A stretch of DNA of 64,000 nt from contig NC_090730.1 in assembly GCF_036898095.1 (NCBI RefSeq), positions 29,273,719 through 29,337,718 of the forward strand. The letters are read 5' to 3'. A program made the position numbers and the translations under genes. Shown here in pieces: positions 11,515-22,296 of the stretch. Numbering within the stretch: the first letter of the stretch is position 1; every line of letters starts with the position of its first letter. This DNA comes from Palaemon carinicauda (Eukaryota; Arthropoda; Malacostraca; Decapoda; Palaemonidae). The notes under the pieces were generated by a model. That model saw only the letters and a list, made by a program, of their open reading frames with translations. It did no database searches and had not been told where the DNA came from.

Positions 11515-12143
11515 GTGGAAAGGTATAACTATTGGAAGAGTGGTAGATCAAGTGAATGAAAGACTAGGAACAAGGGAAGGAGAAAAGAATATCTATTAGA
11601 TTTTGAACTTGAGGAAAAGGTAAAGACAGGTTTGGGGCAACTGGGAGTCACCAGGGATAGAGATGGAAATATATTGCATATAGAGGGAGACAATAGGAGA
11701 TGGAGATAATATTTTGAAGAACTATTCAATACTGAAAGTGAGAATGAGGAGCTGGAAGAAGCACAAAGGGTGGAGTGGCTAGTGATGGAGATAAGGAATA
11801 CAGAAGTGAAGCGGGCATTGAGTAAAAGGAAAAATGGTAAAGCGCCCAGTCCATCAGAGACTAAAATTTAAATGGTCAAGATACTAGCTACAGAGGGTGA
11901 AGAAGGGATACTTGATTTATTAAGAGCAATGTGGGTGAGAAGAAATAATGCCTAAGGACTGGGAGGAGAATCTAATGGTATTTGTATTCAAGTAAGAATG
12001 TGATGCCATTGAATGTGGTAACTGCAGGGTAATTAAACTGAGAGCTTGGTTTGAAAGTTTTTAATGGGTTACTAGATGAGAGCTGACTCTTGAGAAAGAT
12101 TGTAATGATTAGGAAATAATAGTATGGATTCTTAAGTGGGAGA
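11515..12143 (+). pseudogene. Decayed RTE reverse transcriptase fragment
   Basis: Around 11800-12050 the plus strand, read across frameshifts, shows the RT fingers region: VKRALSKRKNGKAP, then PKDWEENLMVF. No continuous frame survives. It ends abruptly at about 12143, where the minus-strand DIRS fragment begins. It is more decayed than the RTE copy at 14263-16160. Confidence 0.5.
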
Positions 12144-13930
12144 GCGTGGGGAAGGTTGTCTTACGCTCCCAGATGCCCGCCTTGCAGTACTTGAGTCAGA
12201 GTAGTTCTTTTTTAACATGAGGGACGTTGCAATGCCCCTGGCGTCATGAGCTCTGGGTCGTTGTGGTGGAGTGTCGGGATTGACTGCCATGTTGATGACC
12301 TTGCGAATCCAAGCTGCGATGGTGTTTTTCGTGACCCTCCTCTTGACCTTCCTGTGCTGACAGAGAGTACTGATACACGGGGGCGAACTGCTGCTGATCT
12401 TTTAAGGTAAACACCTCAGACTCCTTAATGGACAAAGTAACAGTTGGTCTTGGTCATCGGTTACAGAACGAGGCCTCCCAATCCAGAAGGGCCCAAATCT
12501 AGTATCCGCTACTCTCAGATTTTGAGTCTTAGCAATAAACACAGGGAATAAGTTGAGGATTACCTCTCCCCATCCCCAGGAACGGGTGATGTCATAGGAA
12601 AGACTATGAAGTTCACTAACTCTTTTGGCCGAAGCCAGGGCGAGTAGGAACGCCATCTTGCAAGGGAAATGGCGATCTGTTGCCTGGCATAATGGTTCGT
12701 AGGGAGCATCCCTCAGAGACTGAAGGACGCGAACCACGTTCCATGGAGGAGGTCTAACTTCTGACTGGAGGCAGGTAAGCTCATAACTTCGTATGAGGAG
12801 AGAAAGTTCCGAGGAGGAAATATCTACTCCTTTCAGTTTAAAGGCCAGACTCAAGGCTTAGCGGCCTTTCACTGCAAAAAACCGAGAGGAGCATTTCTTC
12901 CCGAAGGTGTACAAGAAACTCCGCTATTGCTGGAACAGTGAAATCGAGAGGAGAGATACCCCTTCCACGACACCAACCACAATTAGTCACTTAACCTGGT
13001 AAACTGAAGCCGAAGACCATTGGAGGTGTACAGCCATCCTTCTCGCAACTTGTTGCAAATATTCTCTCTGAGAGAGGAGGTGGTGGATAGTCTCCAGGCG
13101 TGAAGCCGAAGAGAAGCTACAGCCATGTGTGGAAGATGTTTGCATGTGGTTGTTCAAGTAGATTGTCTTGTGGAGAGAGTTCTCTCAGAAGTTCTGTCAG
13201 GAGCTGCAGAAGGTCCGGGAACCACTCTGCGTGATGCCATAGTGGAGCTATTTTTGTCATCGACAGGTTTTCGCTTGTTCAGGTCTTGTTGAGTAGTCTT
13301 CTCATCAGACAGAACAGGGGAAATGCATACATGTTGATGCTGTCCCGCCAATGTTGGAAGGCATCTTGCTAGATAGCCTGGGGTCATTAGAGTGGTAGCC
13401 TGAGGTTCAGGGACGTCGCAAACAAGTCCACAGTCAGGGAACCCCACACAGTCAGGACTTTATTGGCTAGTAGATGATTTAAAGACCACTCAGAGCCGAC
13501 TACCTGAGTCGTTCTGCTCAGATTATCTGCAAGCACAATCCTCTTGGCCAGAATGAAGTGGGTTGACAGGGACACCGAGTTGTCTAATGTATCATTCTTA
13601 GTATCTCTACTGCTAAATGATGCAGGGGCTGCAAAAAGGTACCGCTTGTTAGTTTATGTAAGCCACTACCGTGGTGTTGTCCCAGATCAATACCACGGAG
13701 TGACCCGCCAGGAACTGCTGGAACTGTTGGAGCGATAGTAAGGCTGACCTCATCTCTAGGAGATTTATATGCTGATACATTTCTGACTCAGACCAAAGGC
13801 CGGAGGTGGTATGGTGCAACAAGTCCTCCCATCTCACCCTTCTTTTGATGCATCTGAATAAAGCATCAATTCTGGGGGGTGGTGAGAAGGTCGACCCCTT
13901 TGCGGAGGTTCTCGTCTCCCACCCAGCACC
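12144..13930 (-). pseudogene. DIRS RNase H-recombinase fragment (copy D1), minus
   Basis: Reading on the minus strand from 13930: RNase H (LFSDASK region near 13850; WDNTTVVAYIN at 13649-13690), the VDLFAT segment near 13400-13430, the recombinase N-terminal part, then LALASAKRVSELHSLSYD (12590-12640), which carries the first catalytic arginine. The RRVTKNTI and AHDARGIATS motifs (12230-12340) carry the His and second Arg. The last part, with the catalytic Tyr, is missing at 12144. Frameshifts and stops occur throughout. It overlaps in content with copy D2 (VLQ...W segment), so D1 and D2 are separate fragments rather than one split copy. Confidence 0.75.
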
Positions 13931-14262
13931 GACTAACTAAAAGTAAAAGTAACAGGACTCAAATTGAATTGCACTTTGAATAATCAATTAGGAAAACATG
14001 AAGAAAAGGATGTACAGGGGAGGGTGAAAACTGCTCTTGTAACATTTCTAACAAAAACTAATTTACTAAACACAATATAATCATCTGTGAAATTAACTAT
14101 CCAACGGAGGAATAATGATCAGATTTAATCTAATCCCACTTAAATTTTCTCTTATAAAGAGACTATTTATTGCAAAGATTTATACAACTTAATAGAGAAA
14201 CCACAAGGGGTTGTTTTAAATATAAATATTTTTTTTTTTTTTTGAAGTTCGTGAGATATTTA
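13931..14262. other. AT-rich spacer
   Basis: Non-coding, with a poly-T run near 14231-14243. Nothing recognised. Confidence 0.5.
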
Positions 14263-16160
14263 AACTTTATAAACAAAGTTTACTGAATGTTGAGGATAAT
14301 AGGGAGGAAGAGGTAATTGCTGTTGCAGGTGTTGAGGTGCCGGTGATGGGAGATGAGAATGAGAGAGAGATTACAAGAGAGGAAGTGAGGAGAGCACTAC
14401 ATGAAATGAGAATAGGAAAAGCATCTGGTATGGATGGTGTGAGAGCTGAGATGTTGAAGGAAGGGGCTGTGACTATACTTGAATGGTTGGTGAGATTATT
14501 TCATATGTGTTTTGTGTTGTCAATGGTACCAGTAGATTGGGTTTTAGCGCGTATTGTACCACTATATAAGGGTAAGGGAGATGTGCATGAGTGTTGTAAT
14601 TCAAGGGGTATTAGTTTTGTTGAGTGTAGTTGGAAAAGTGTATGGTAGAGTAATGATTAATAGGATTAATGATAAAAAAGAGAATGCAATCTTAGAAGTA
14701 CAGGGTGGTTTTAGAAGAGGTAGGGGTTGTATGAATGAGATTTTTACAGTTAGGCAGATATGCGAGAAATATTTAGCAAAAGTTAAGGAGGTGTATGTTG
14801 CGTTTATGGATCTGGAGAAAGCCCATGATAGAATTGATAGGGAAGCAATGTGGAATGTGATGAGGTTATATGGAGTTGGTGGAAGGTTGTTGCAAGCAAT
14901 GAAAAGTTTCTATAAAAGTAGTAAAGCATGCGTTAGGATAGGAAATGAAATGAGCGATTGGTTTGCGGTGAGAGTGGGGCTGAGACAGGGATGTGTGATG
15001 TTGCCGTGGTTGTTTAACTTGTATGTTGATGGAGTGGTGAGAAAGGTGAATGCTTGAGTGTTTGGACGAGGATTGAAATTGGTAATCGAGAATGACTACA
15101 AATGGGAGGTAAATCAGTTGTTGTTTGCGGATGATACTGTACTGGTTGCAGACGCGGAAATGAAGCTTGGCTGATTAGTGACAGAATTTGGAAGGGTGTG
15201 TGAGAGAAGAAAGTTGAGAGTTAATGTGGGTAAGAGTAAGGTTATGAGATGTACGAGAAGGGAAGGTGGTGCGAGGTTGAATGTCATGTTGAATGGAGAG
15301 TTACTTGAGGAGGTGGATCAGTTTAAGTACTTGAGGTCTGTTGTTGCAGCAAATGGTGGAGTGGAAGCAGATGTACGTCAGGGAGTGAATGAAGGATGCA
15401 AAGTGTTGGGGGCAGTTAAGGGAATAGTAAAAAAAATAGAGGGTTGGGCATGAATGTAAAGAGAGCTCTGTATGAGAAAGTGATTGTACCAACTGTGATG
15501 TATGGATCGGAGTTGTTGGGAATGAAAGTGATGGAGAGACAGAAATTGAATGTGTTTGAGATGAAGTGTCTAAGGAGTATGGCTGGTGTATCTCGAGTAG
15601 ATAGGGTTAGGAACGAAGTAGTGAAGGTGACAATGGGTGTAAGAAATGAGTTAGCAGCTAGAGTAGATATGAATGTATTGAGGTGGTTTGGCCATGTCGA
15701 GAGAATGGAAAATGTCTGTTTGCTAAAGGTGGTGATGAATGCAAGAGTTGATGGGAGAAGTACAAGAGGAAGGCCAAGGTTTCGGTGGATGGATGGAGTG
15801 AAGGAAGCTCTGGGTGATAGGAGGATAGATGTGAGAGAGGCAAGAGAGCGTGTTAGAAATAGGAATGAATGGCGTACGATTGTGACACAGTTGCAGTAGA
15901 CCCTGCTGCTTCCTCCGTTACCTTTGATGACCGCGGAGGTAGCAGCAGTAGAGGATTCAGCGTTATGAAGCTTCATCTGTGGTGGATAACGGGGGAGGGT
16001 GGGCTGTGGCACCCTAGCAGTACCAACTGAACTCGGTTGAGTGTCTTGTCAGGCTGGGAGGAACATAGAAAGGAGAGGTCCCCTTTTTTGTTTCATTTTT
16101 TTTATGATGGCTAACCCCCAAAATTGGGGGAGGTGCCTTGGTATATGTATGTATGCATAA
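14263..16160 (+). pseudogene. RTE-clade reverse transcriptase, 5'-truncated
   Basis: The plus strand encodes, in order, VRRALHEMRIGKASGMDGVRAEMLK (14380-14460), VQGGFRRGRGC (14700-14730), FMDLEKAHDRID (14800-14840), GLRQGCVMLPWLFNLY (14980-15025), LLFADDTVLVADAE (15118-15160, the FADD catalytic motif), NVGKSKVM (15220-15245) and the C-terminal WFGHVERM (15687-15710). This order and the C-terminal motif are typical of RTE-type non-LTR elements. Lesions are few: a frameshift near 14620, stops near 15055 and 15171, and a frameshift near 15440. The endonuclease half is absent. After a stop at 15897-15899 a short 3' UTR ends in TATG-type simple sequence near 16140-16160, as RTE elements often do. 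Active-site residues remain, so the copy is fairly recent. Confidence 0.8.
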
Positions 16161-16509
16161 ACAATATTAATGGAAAGGGGAGCGCCGATATTTTTTTAAT
16201 AAAACATAGTAAGCCTGATGTTGTGGAGTGAAAATACATTCATTCCATTCGGTGAAGGAGTTTAAATAAACAGACTAATATTACAATTTTGTCAACTCGA
16301 CTAATTATTTCTAAAGTTTTATTTTGTATCATATATACAGGAGAGTATATTGGCTCCAAAGATTGAGCGAGTTTCCTACTAGGTTCCTCGCTGCTCTCTA
16401 CACAACAATGTGATTGTGGGCACACTACTAGATGAAGCGTAGTAGGTGCAAAGTGTTGCAATCTACTTCAGAAAATTCATTATCATACATTACCCCCCCT
16501 TTACGGACA
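16161..16509. other. AT-rich, no gene seen
   Basis: No coding similarity or RNA structure recognised. Confidence 0.4.
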
Positions 16510-17080
16510 GCACAGCTGGCATACTTTTACTTTTAACTTCATGGGCCTTTCTAATATATCAGGCATCATCTTTAGTTGGTGTTTCTAAATTTCTCAATTT
16601 CATGCTATTGCTCCTAAATTTTCTTAATTCATCAAAGCAAAACATGCTCCGTAATATCATCTGCCTCCTTGCAAACACACAAAGTATATCCTTATCATTC
16701 CGGTTTCTATAAATTTCTTTTAATTATATCATTTTTCAACCTTGTTTTCATAACTATTACTGCTTCCTTAATGTTAGGTTCTCATATGTAGTCTCTTCTG
16801 CCACTACTATTCACAAACCTCAGTTTGGTCATCTGTGCTTTCTTTTTTTTTATTTTCTTTTAATTTCATTTGCTACTTTACGTTTTTTGTGCTTGTTTTT
16901 ATACTGTCTTAATTCTTCAATTTTAATGTCATATATTTTTGCATATTCATATAGGCTAGTACTTTTTCCCCAGCATTCTCCATATGGTTCCCTTATTTGG
17001 TCTTCCACTATCTCCTTAACTAGTCGTTTATCATCTGATGTTAGGAAAAAGCATCACCTTTTGATACTCTCTTCTATTTT
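16510..17080 (-). pseudogene. Possible non-LTR ORF2 C-terminal relic 1
   Basis: On the minus strand near 16640-16690 a short CVCKEADDITEH stretch resembles the Cys/His-rich tail of non-LTR ORF2 proteins (CxxC...H...C). No longer frame survives. A similar motif at 17610-17690 supports two decayed copies of one family on the same strand. Confidence 0.35.
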
Positions 17081-17399
17081 CAAATGGTCATAATCCTGGT
17101 TCTGCCACTAACCCCAAACATTCCTTTCATAATTTTGTACTGTATATTCTAGTTCTTTCATTTCTTTTTCTTTTATTACACCTCATGTCTCGATATTTGC
17201 CAATTTGCAAATATTGTAGGTACTACTACTGTCTCATAAATATTTATTCTCACTAGTTCCTGGTACCTAATTGCTCACTCCGCAAGATACGTTTTGGGGC
17301 ACTATAGCATCGTAGATAGGTGCAAAGCTTCTAAGCTTATTCCTAGTATTATGATTAAGCTTATTTCACCGGTACAATACTCAAATTAATAATGAAATT

Positions 17400-18050
17400 C
17401 CCAATCTTTACTTTACTTTATCCCATTCTATCTTGAAATCAGCTAGGATAACACCTTCCTACCATCAGTTTTTGGGAACCTAATATGATCAGTTTGGACT
17501 TTTTAAATCTTTCAAATGCATTGCCCTACTTATAGATGCAGCCAGATCCCTGCTATGATTTTTCAACGTACATACACTTATGTCTAGTTCCATTTATTGT
17601 CCTAATTTTTTGCATGAAAATAAATGTCCAGTATTATCTTCCTCTTTGCAAATGTCACACAAATTATTTGCACAATTCCCACTGAAATTTGCTTTAAACT
17701 TGAGCATATTTAATCTTGTCTTCATTACAAGGCATGCCTTATCCAGATCCATTTCTCTGAAATGAGGCTGTGGGCCATTTCCTTCTATAAATCTTAATTT
17801 GTTCTACTTCTTTTCTTCGACAGTTTCTTCCATTCTTTCCATGATTCTTTTCTTGATTTATTTTCTTTTTTAATGCCAAATCTCCTACACTGTTACTGTC
17901 TCCGTACATCCTAACTTCTTGCACCATGTATTCTATTTTTGTTTCCCCTTTACTTATGCTAAGAGCATGGTCTCCCGTTTCTGAGTATCATTTTCCTTAG
18001 TATTTATATTCCTTAACTGTTTCTATCCTTCCATTTCTAATCATTCCATT
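17400..18050 (-). pseudogene. Possible non-LTR ORF2 C-terminal relic 2
   Basis: The minus strand around 17600-17720 reads NFSGNCANNLCDICKEEDN, then TGHLFSCKKLG. The spacing C-x2-C-x7-H-x4-C matches the C-terminal zinc-like motif of many non-LTR ORF2 proteins. Flanks are T-rich on the plus strand and without a reverse transcriptase, so only the tail is present. Confidence 0.4.
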
Positions 18051-18697
18051 TACCATTTTAACCTCTTATTACGGAGTCTAATTACTAAAGTAGAAGAAGA
18101 AGTGCGTGGACCAGTGTGAGTTTATAGTTGAACTGTCAGATTCTGAATCTGAATTCAACGAGTTGTCATTATCGGCGTGTAACGGATAGACCTGCCATCC
18201 TTTTGAGTCCACAAGTTTTATTCATTTTATTGTGCTTTTCAGTGATTCTCAGGCACGTAAGTATTTTTAAGCTGTCATCCAATTCAAAGAGCCTTATTGA
18301 CATTTTTAGAATACAGAATATAACGTTTTAAATGTGAACTAGCCTACTGGTGTAGGTAGCCTATGTGTATGGTATTATAGGACCGTCTCTCAACCATTAC
18401 AAGTAGCTAATATACTTAAAAGGGGAAAATGTTTTATTCTAAGTTTATCAAACCTATTTGTTGATGGTAAACCCTTATTTCACAGTATTAAACTCTGCCC
18501 TCCCCTAGCCTAACCTAACCTACCCCACCCCACCGCAGTATGAAAGGGTCATATATTTAATGGAAACAAAGACTCTTGGGTATTATTGTACTGTATTACA
18601 GGGCAATGTAACCTACGGGAAAAACTTTTTTCTACAGAAAAAGGTCTGCTCATTGACAATGACACTCGTTCCCGTCGCAAATGAATAGTTTCAGAAA
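18051..18697. other. Non-coding spacer
   Basis: Contains a three-unit CCTAA-like stretch near 18508-18524, too short to call telomeric, and no gene. Confidence 0.4.
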
Positions 18698-19430
18698 ACG
18701 TATTTTGAGCGAAGCGAAAAATCTATTTTTGGGTGAGATAGCCATGTCGTCCTGATGGAAGGTTCCTTCAGTAGCTTCCTAGGGTATATTTGACTACAGT
18801 GGATATTTCCAGAGAATTAAACTAAAGGTCTCCAGAATTCTAACTTCTGGCGCGAATATCCTTAAAGTTGCCTTTTAGGATATCACATAATAACAGGGGA
18901 CGTATTCTTGACACGGCACATAGCTATCTGCACCCCACATAGCGTTTACGCTTCGAAGGGGAAGAAGTGGCAAGATAAGGGAGGAGCCGTTACAGAGTTC
19001 TCCTCCTCCGTTATTGTTATGGGCACTCGGATGACGTCATACCCGTCGCCATCTTGGATAACGTAGTATCCGCCCGCCATCATTTTAGCGTTCTGCCAAT
19101 ACCCCCAGATACAGTAAGATTGGGAGGGAGACTGCTAAGGCCTTTCATAGAAAGGAGGCCGTGTCCATCTGGACGACATGGCTATCTCACCCAAAAATAG
19201 ATTTTTCGCTTCGCTCAAAATGCGTTTTTTGGGCTCAGGCCATGTCGTCCTGATGGAAGTTTACCAAAGCATTAATGTATTGTGGATTTTTCAGTTGTGC
19301 CTTCGACTTCCAGACAATATTTCCTTGGTCTTTATGACCTAAGAGACCTATGACAACACCATTATAGTCATATCCGCTTAACATACACTATGTTAGTGCT
19401 TCCTGCCCCCTACAGGGAAGAGTCGAACCA
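18698..19430 (+). mobile_element. Inverted-repeat derivative of family-2 termini, copy 2
   Basis: Arms at 18698-18765 and 19157-19228 are about 60-bp inverted repeats (GAGCGAAGCGAAAAATC core). The interior is about 390 bp of leader-like sequence shared with 5490-5880 (inverted) and 19680-20000. 19229-19430 is shared with 5190-5400 in inverted orientation. No coding capacity. The arrangement left terminus, short interior, junction-like inverted repeat, right-terminal sequence is what an internally deleted DIRS-type element would look like. Confidence 0.55.
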
Positions 19431-19639
19431 GACTCAGGGAAAGTCTCGAAGTTGCATGTCATACTGAACCAACCCAGCGGTCAAAGGGGACATGCAGGTC
19501 TCAGTGCATGTCGGTAGCCCGAGTTTGTATCAAATGTCGGAACAAGTTGCATTTTCTTGGAAAGGTTTGCGTAAGCGTAGAAACAAAGGTAGCATTATTG
19601 TTCAATACATCATGCATAAGAAGGGTAGAAAAATACTCT

Positions 19640-20464
19640 TACATAGGCTTTTTTGGGCTCAGGCCATGACGTCCTGATGGAAGTTCCTTCGTAGTAGCTT
19701 CCTAGGTTATATTCAACTACAGTGATATATCCCAGAGAATTTTACTTAAGGTATCCAGAATTCTAACTCCTGGCGCGAAGATCCCTGGCTTTCGCCTTTA
19801 GGGATATCGCATAATATCAGAGGGCGTATTCTTGACACGCCACATAGCTATCTACACCCCTAATAGCGTTTACGCTTCGAGAGGGGAAAGTGACAAGAAT
19901 TGTAGGAGAGCCGTTATTAAGGCATCGCTTCTACTCCTACTACTGTTGAGCACCAGTATGACGTCACGTCCGGGCGCTATCTTGCCATTCCTTCTGTTGT
20001 AGCGATACTAACTCCGTGTTTCCCAGTGCTTTATCGCTATTTTTGGATTACTTTACGGCTATGATGCTTTCTCCAGCCTCATCTGCCTCTGGAAAGTTGA
20101 GTATTATCTTTAATTTGTATAAATGTAAGCTCTTTCCAGTTTTTTCCTCGATAAAAGGTTTAATTAACGTAACGAGCTGTTGCCTAACCGGAGGCGTCAT
20201 GGACGCTGGCATTCGCTATGCATGTGTCATTTAGTCAGCCAGAACGACCTTCCCGGTATATTTCGCTTTAATAAATTTAGCCATTTAGCCTTTCTAGCTA
20301 GGAAATTTTATATTATGCCGATAGTATCATGGTTTCGGCGATTTAGGTAACCGATCCTCACTTGTGCTAGGCTTCCTAGCCTAGGCGTCTAGCCTTTACT
20401 TTCATATATGATATAGCTTTCCTAGGGTGATAATTTATTGAAGCTTTAGGTAATATTTTATACA
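19640..20464 (+). mobile_element. Family-2 left terminus and leader
   Basis: Starts GGGCTCAGGCCATGACGTCC and is collinear with 18740-18960 for roughly 300 bp, then continues as unique leader sequence. It is the most plausible 5' end of the family-2 element whose Gag and RT lie at 27658-30918, with the TIR element and the TTAA element inserted in between. The join is inference from order, orientation and the absence of another terminus. Confidence 0.45.
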
Positions 20465-20466
20465 TA

Positions 20467-21565
20467 CAGTGAACCTCGTTTATTGCTGTAGATAGGTTCC
20501 AAACCCGGCCGCGATAGCTGAAAATCCGCGAAGTAGGGACACCATATTTACTTATTTATTTAACATGTATATTCAGACTTTTAAAACCTTCCCTTTACGT
20601 AGTACTGTTAACAAACTAGCCTTTAATGTACAGAACACTTAATGCATGTACTACAGTACCCTAAACTAAAACAGGCACAAATATTAAAGGCGATTTTATA
20701 TCATGCGTTTCCTAAACACGACAAAAAGCACGATAAAAAATGACAACCAGTGTTTTGTTTACGTATATCTCTGATCATAATGAAGAAACAGACGCATTTA
20801 CACATCTGTGTATAGGTTAGTTTTTGCATCGACAGCAATCTTACCAAGTATTGATTATATGTTGATTTTGTTATTACCAATGTTTTACTTAATTTTTCTT
20901 AGGACTTCCAAATAAATTAAATGAATGCCATTTATATAATGTTTTTCTTTATGACGCCGCCTGAAACGGAAACCTTCCATTCTTTTACTGTACGCTCTAT
21001 CTTTGATCGTAATAAACAAACGAACGCATTAAACGCGCTTGATGAAAGTTATAAATAATATTAAAAGCTTTTAGTAAATATGTTATTACAAATATTATTT
21101 ACCGTATCTATATAAAATCCTACATACGTAGCAAAGCAGGAAAAAAACTTTTTTTCTTTTTTTTTTGGCGTATAATCAACAATAACAAACTGCTGCTAAT
21201 AACCGAATGATAATTTACGATAATTCTAAACTGTTACTAAAGATGATTCTCCATTCCATATCCAAAATACTTTTCCTAACTTCAGTTATAAGTCAACTTG
21301 TACCCCCCTCAATTATGAAACCATCTAAAAATAAAAAGTAAGAGAAGAAGCAAGTAGCCTACTAGGCCGATTTTTAAAGTTGTCGAACAATTAAGTTACC
21401 GCTATAACGTTCGATGTGACAGTGCGAGATTGGAGAAAGTAAGGAAAATTGAATCATGATTGATTTTCTATATAAATGAAACTTTGTGAAGCAACAAAGA
21501 TTTCATTTGTTAGTGAGATAGAGGTAAGGGATGAGAGGTAGTGAAAAGTAGTCCACAGAGAGAGA

Positions 21566-21617
<52 letters not shown>

Positions 21618-22039
21618 AAGAGAGAGTGAGTTTTAAACGTAATAAACAAAAAAATATGATAGGTTATAACACATTGGTGCTTATGTAATATCAACTGTAT
21701 AGATGGTTTGAATAAGTTAAGAAATGGTATAAACAATACTTCGTACGCGCATATTCTTGAGACCGGCAGCTAGACGTCAGCTGATCTGATCACAGCCAAA
21801 AGTAAAACAAAAAGAAGTCAACAATACTCGATTTTTAAAGCACACCCGAATTTTAAAAACAAAAGTACACGCTTTCTTAATGTGCAATTAACTATTTAAA
21901 GAGTAGCAATTTTCTAGAATAAAATGTTTCCCCAAAAAATAGTGTTTTGCTGATGAAATCGGATGCTGTATTTAATGAAAAAAGTCCGCGAAGTCGTGAA
22001 TCCGTGATGGTCGAACCGCGAAGTAGCGAGGGCTCACTG
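20467..22039 (+). mobile_element. Non-autonomous TA-flanked TIR element, copy 2
   Basis: The left end begins CAGTGAACCTCG and the right end is ...CGAGGGCTCACTG, with TA on both sides (20465-20466 and 22040-22041). The left 650 bp is closely similar to 3227-3850. From about 21424 to 21973 the sequence is the reverse complement of about 4367-4940 in copy 1, and the last 70 bp is again collinear. A GA array lies at about 21559-21628. No transposase. Confidence 0.8.
21559..21628. repeat. (GA)n microsatellite
   Basis: GA array with a few interruptions, the inverted counterpart of the CT array at 4732-4795. Confidence 0.9.
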
Positions 22040-22041
22040 TA

Positions 22042-22292
22042 TAAGATATTACTCCATAAATTTTCCTCTTCCAAAGATAGTATTCGAGAGAGTTTCGGTG
22101 ATTTAGGTAATCGATTCTCACCGCTCCTAGGCTATTAGCCTAGGGGCTTTAGTATACTTTCATACATGTCCCCGATTGCTCTTGTATCGCCTTATTTAAG
22201 TGGAGACTGATACCTCCTAATCTTTTATAAGTGATAATAATCTCCCTAGGAGATTTAAGTGCAATCTCTTCTCCCTCTGAGTTAGCCTAGGC
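22042..22292. other. Family-2 leader segment between insertions
   Basis: Shares GATTTAGGTAA..CGAT..TCAC and the AGCCTAGG block with 20336-20400. No gene. Confidence 0.35.
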
Positions 22293-22296
22293 TTAA

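Noticed and set aside
18508..18524. CCTAACCTAACCTA, resembling the arthropod TTAGG telomere repeat
   Set aside because: Only about three units and no array; chance or a minor interstitial remnant.
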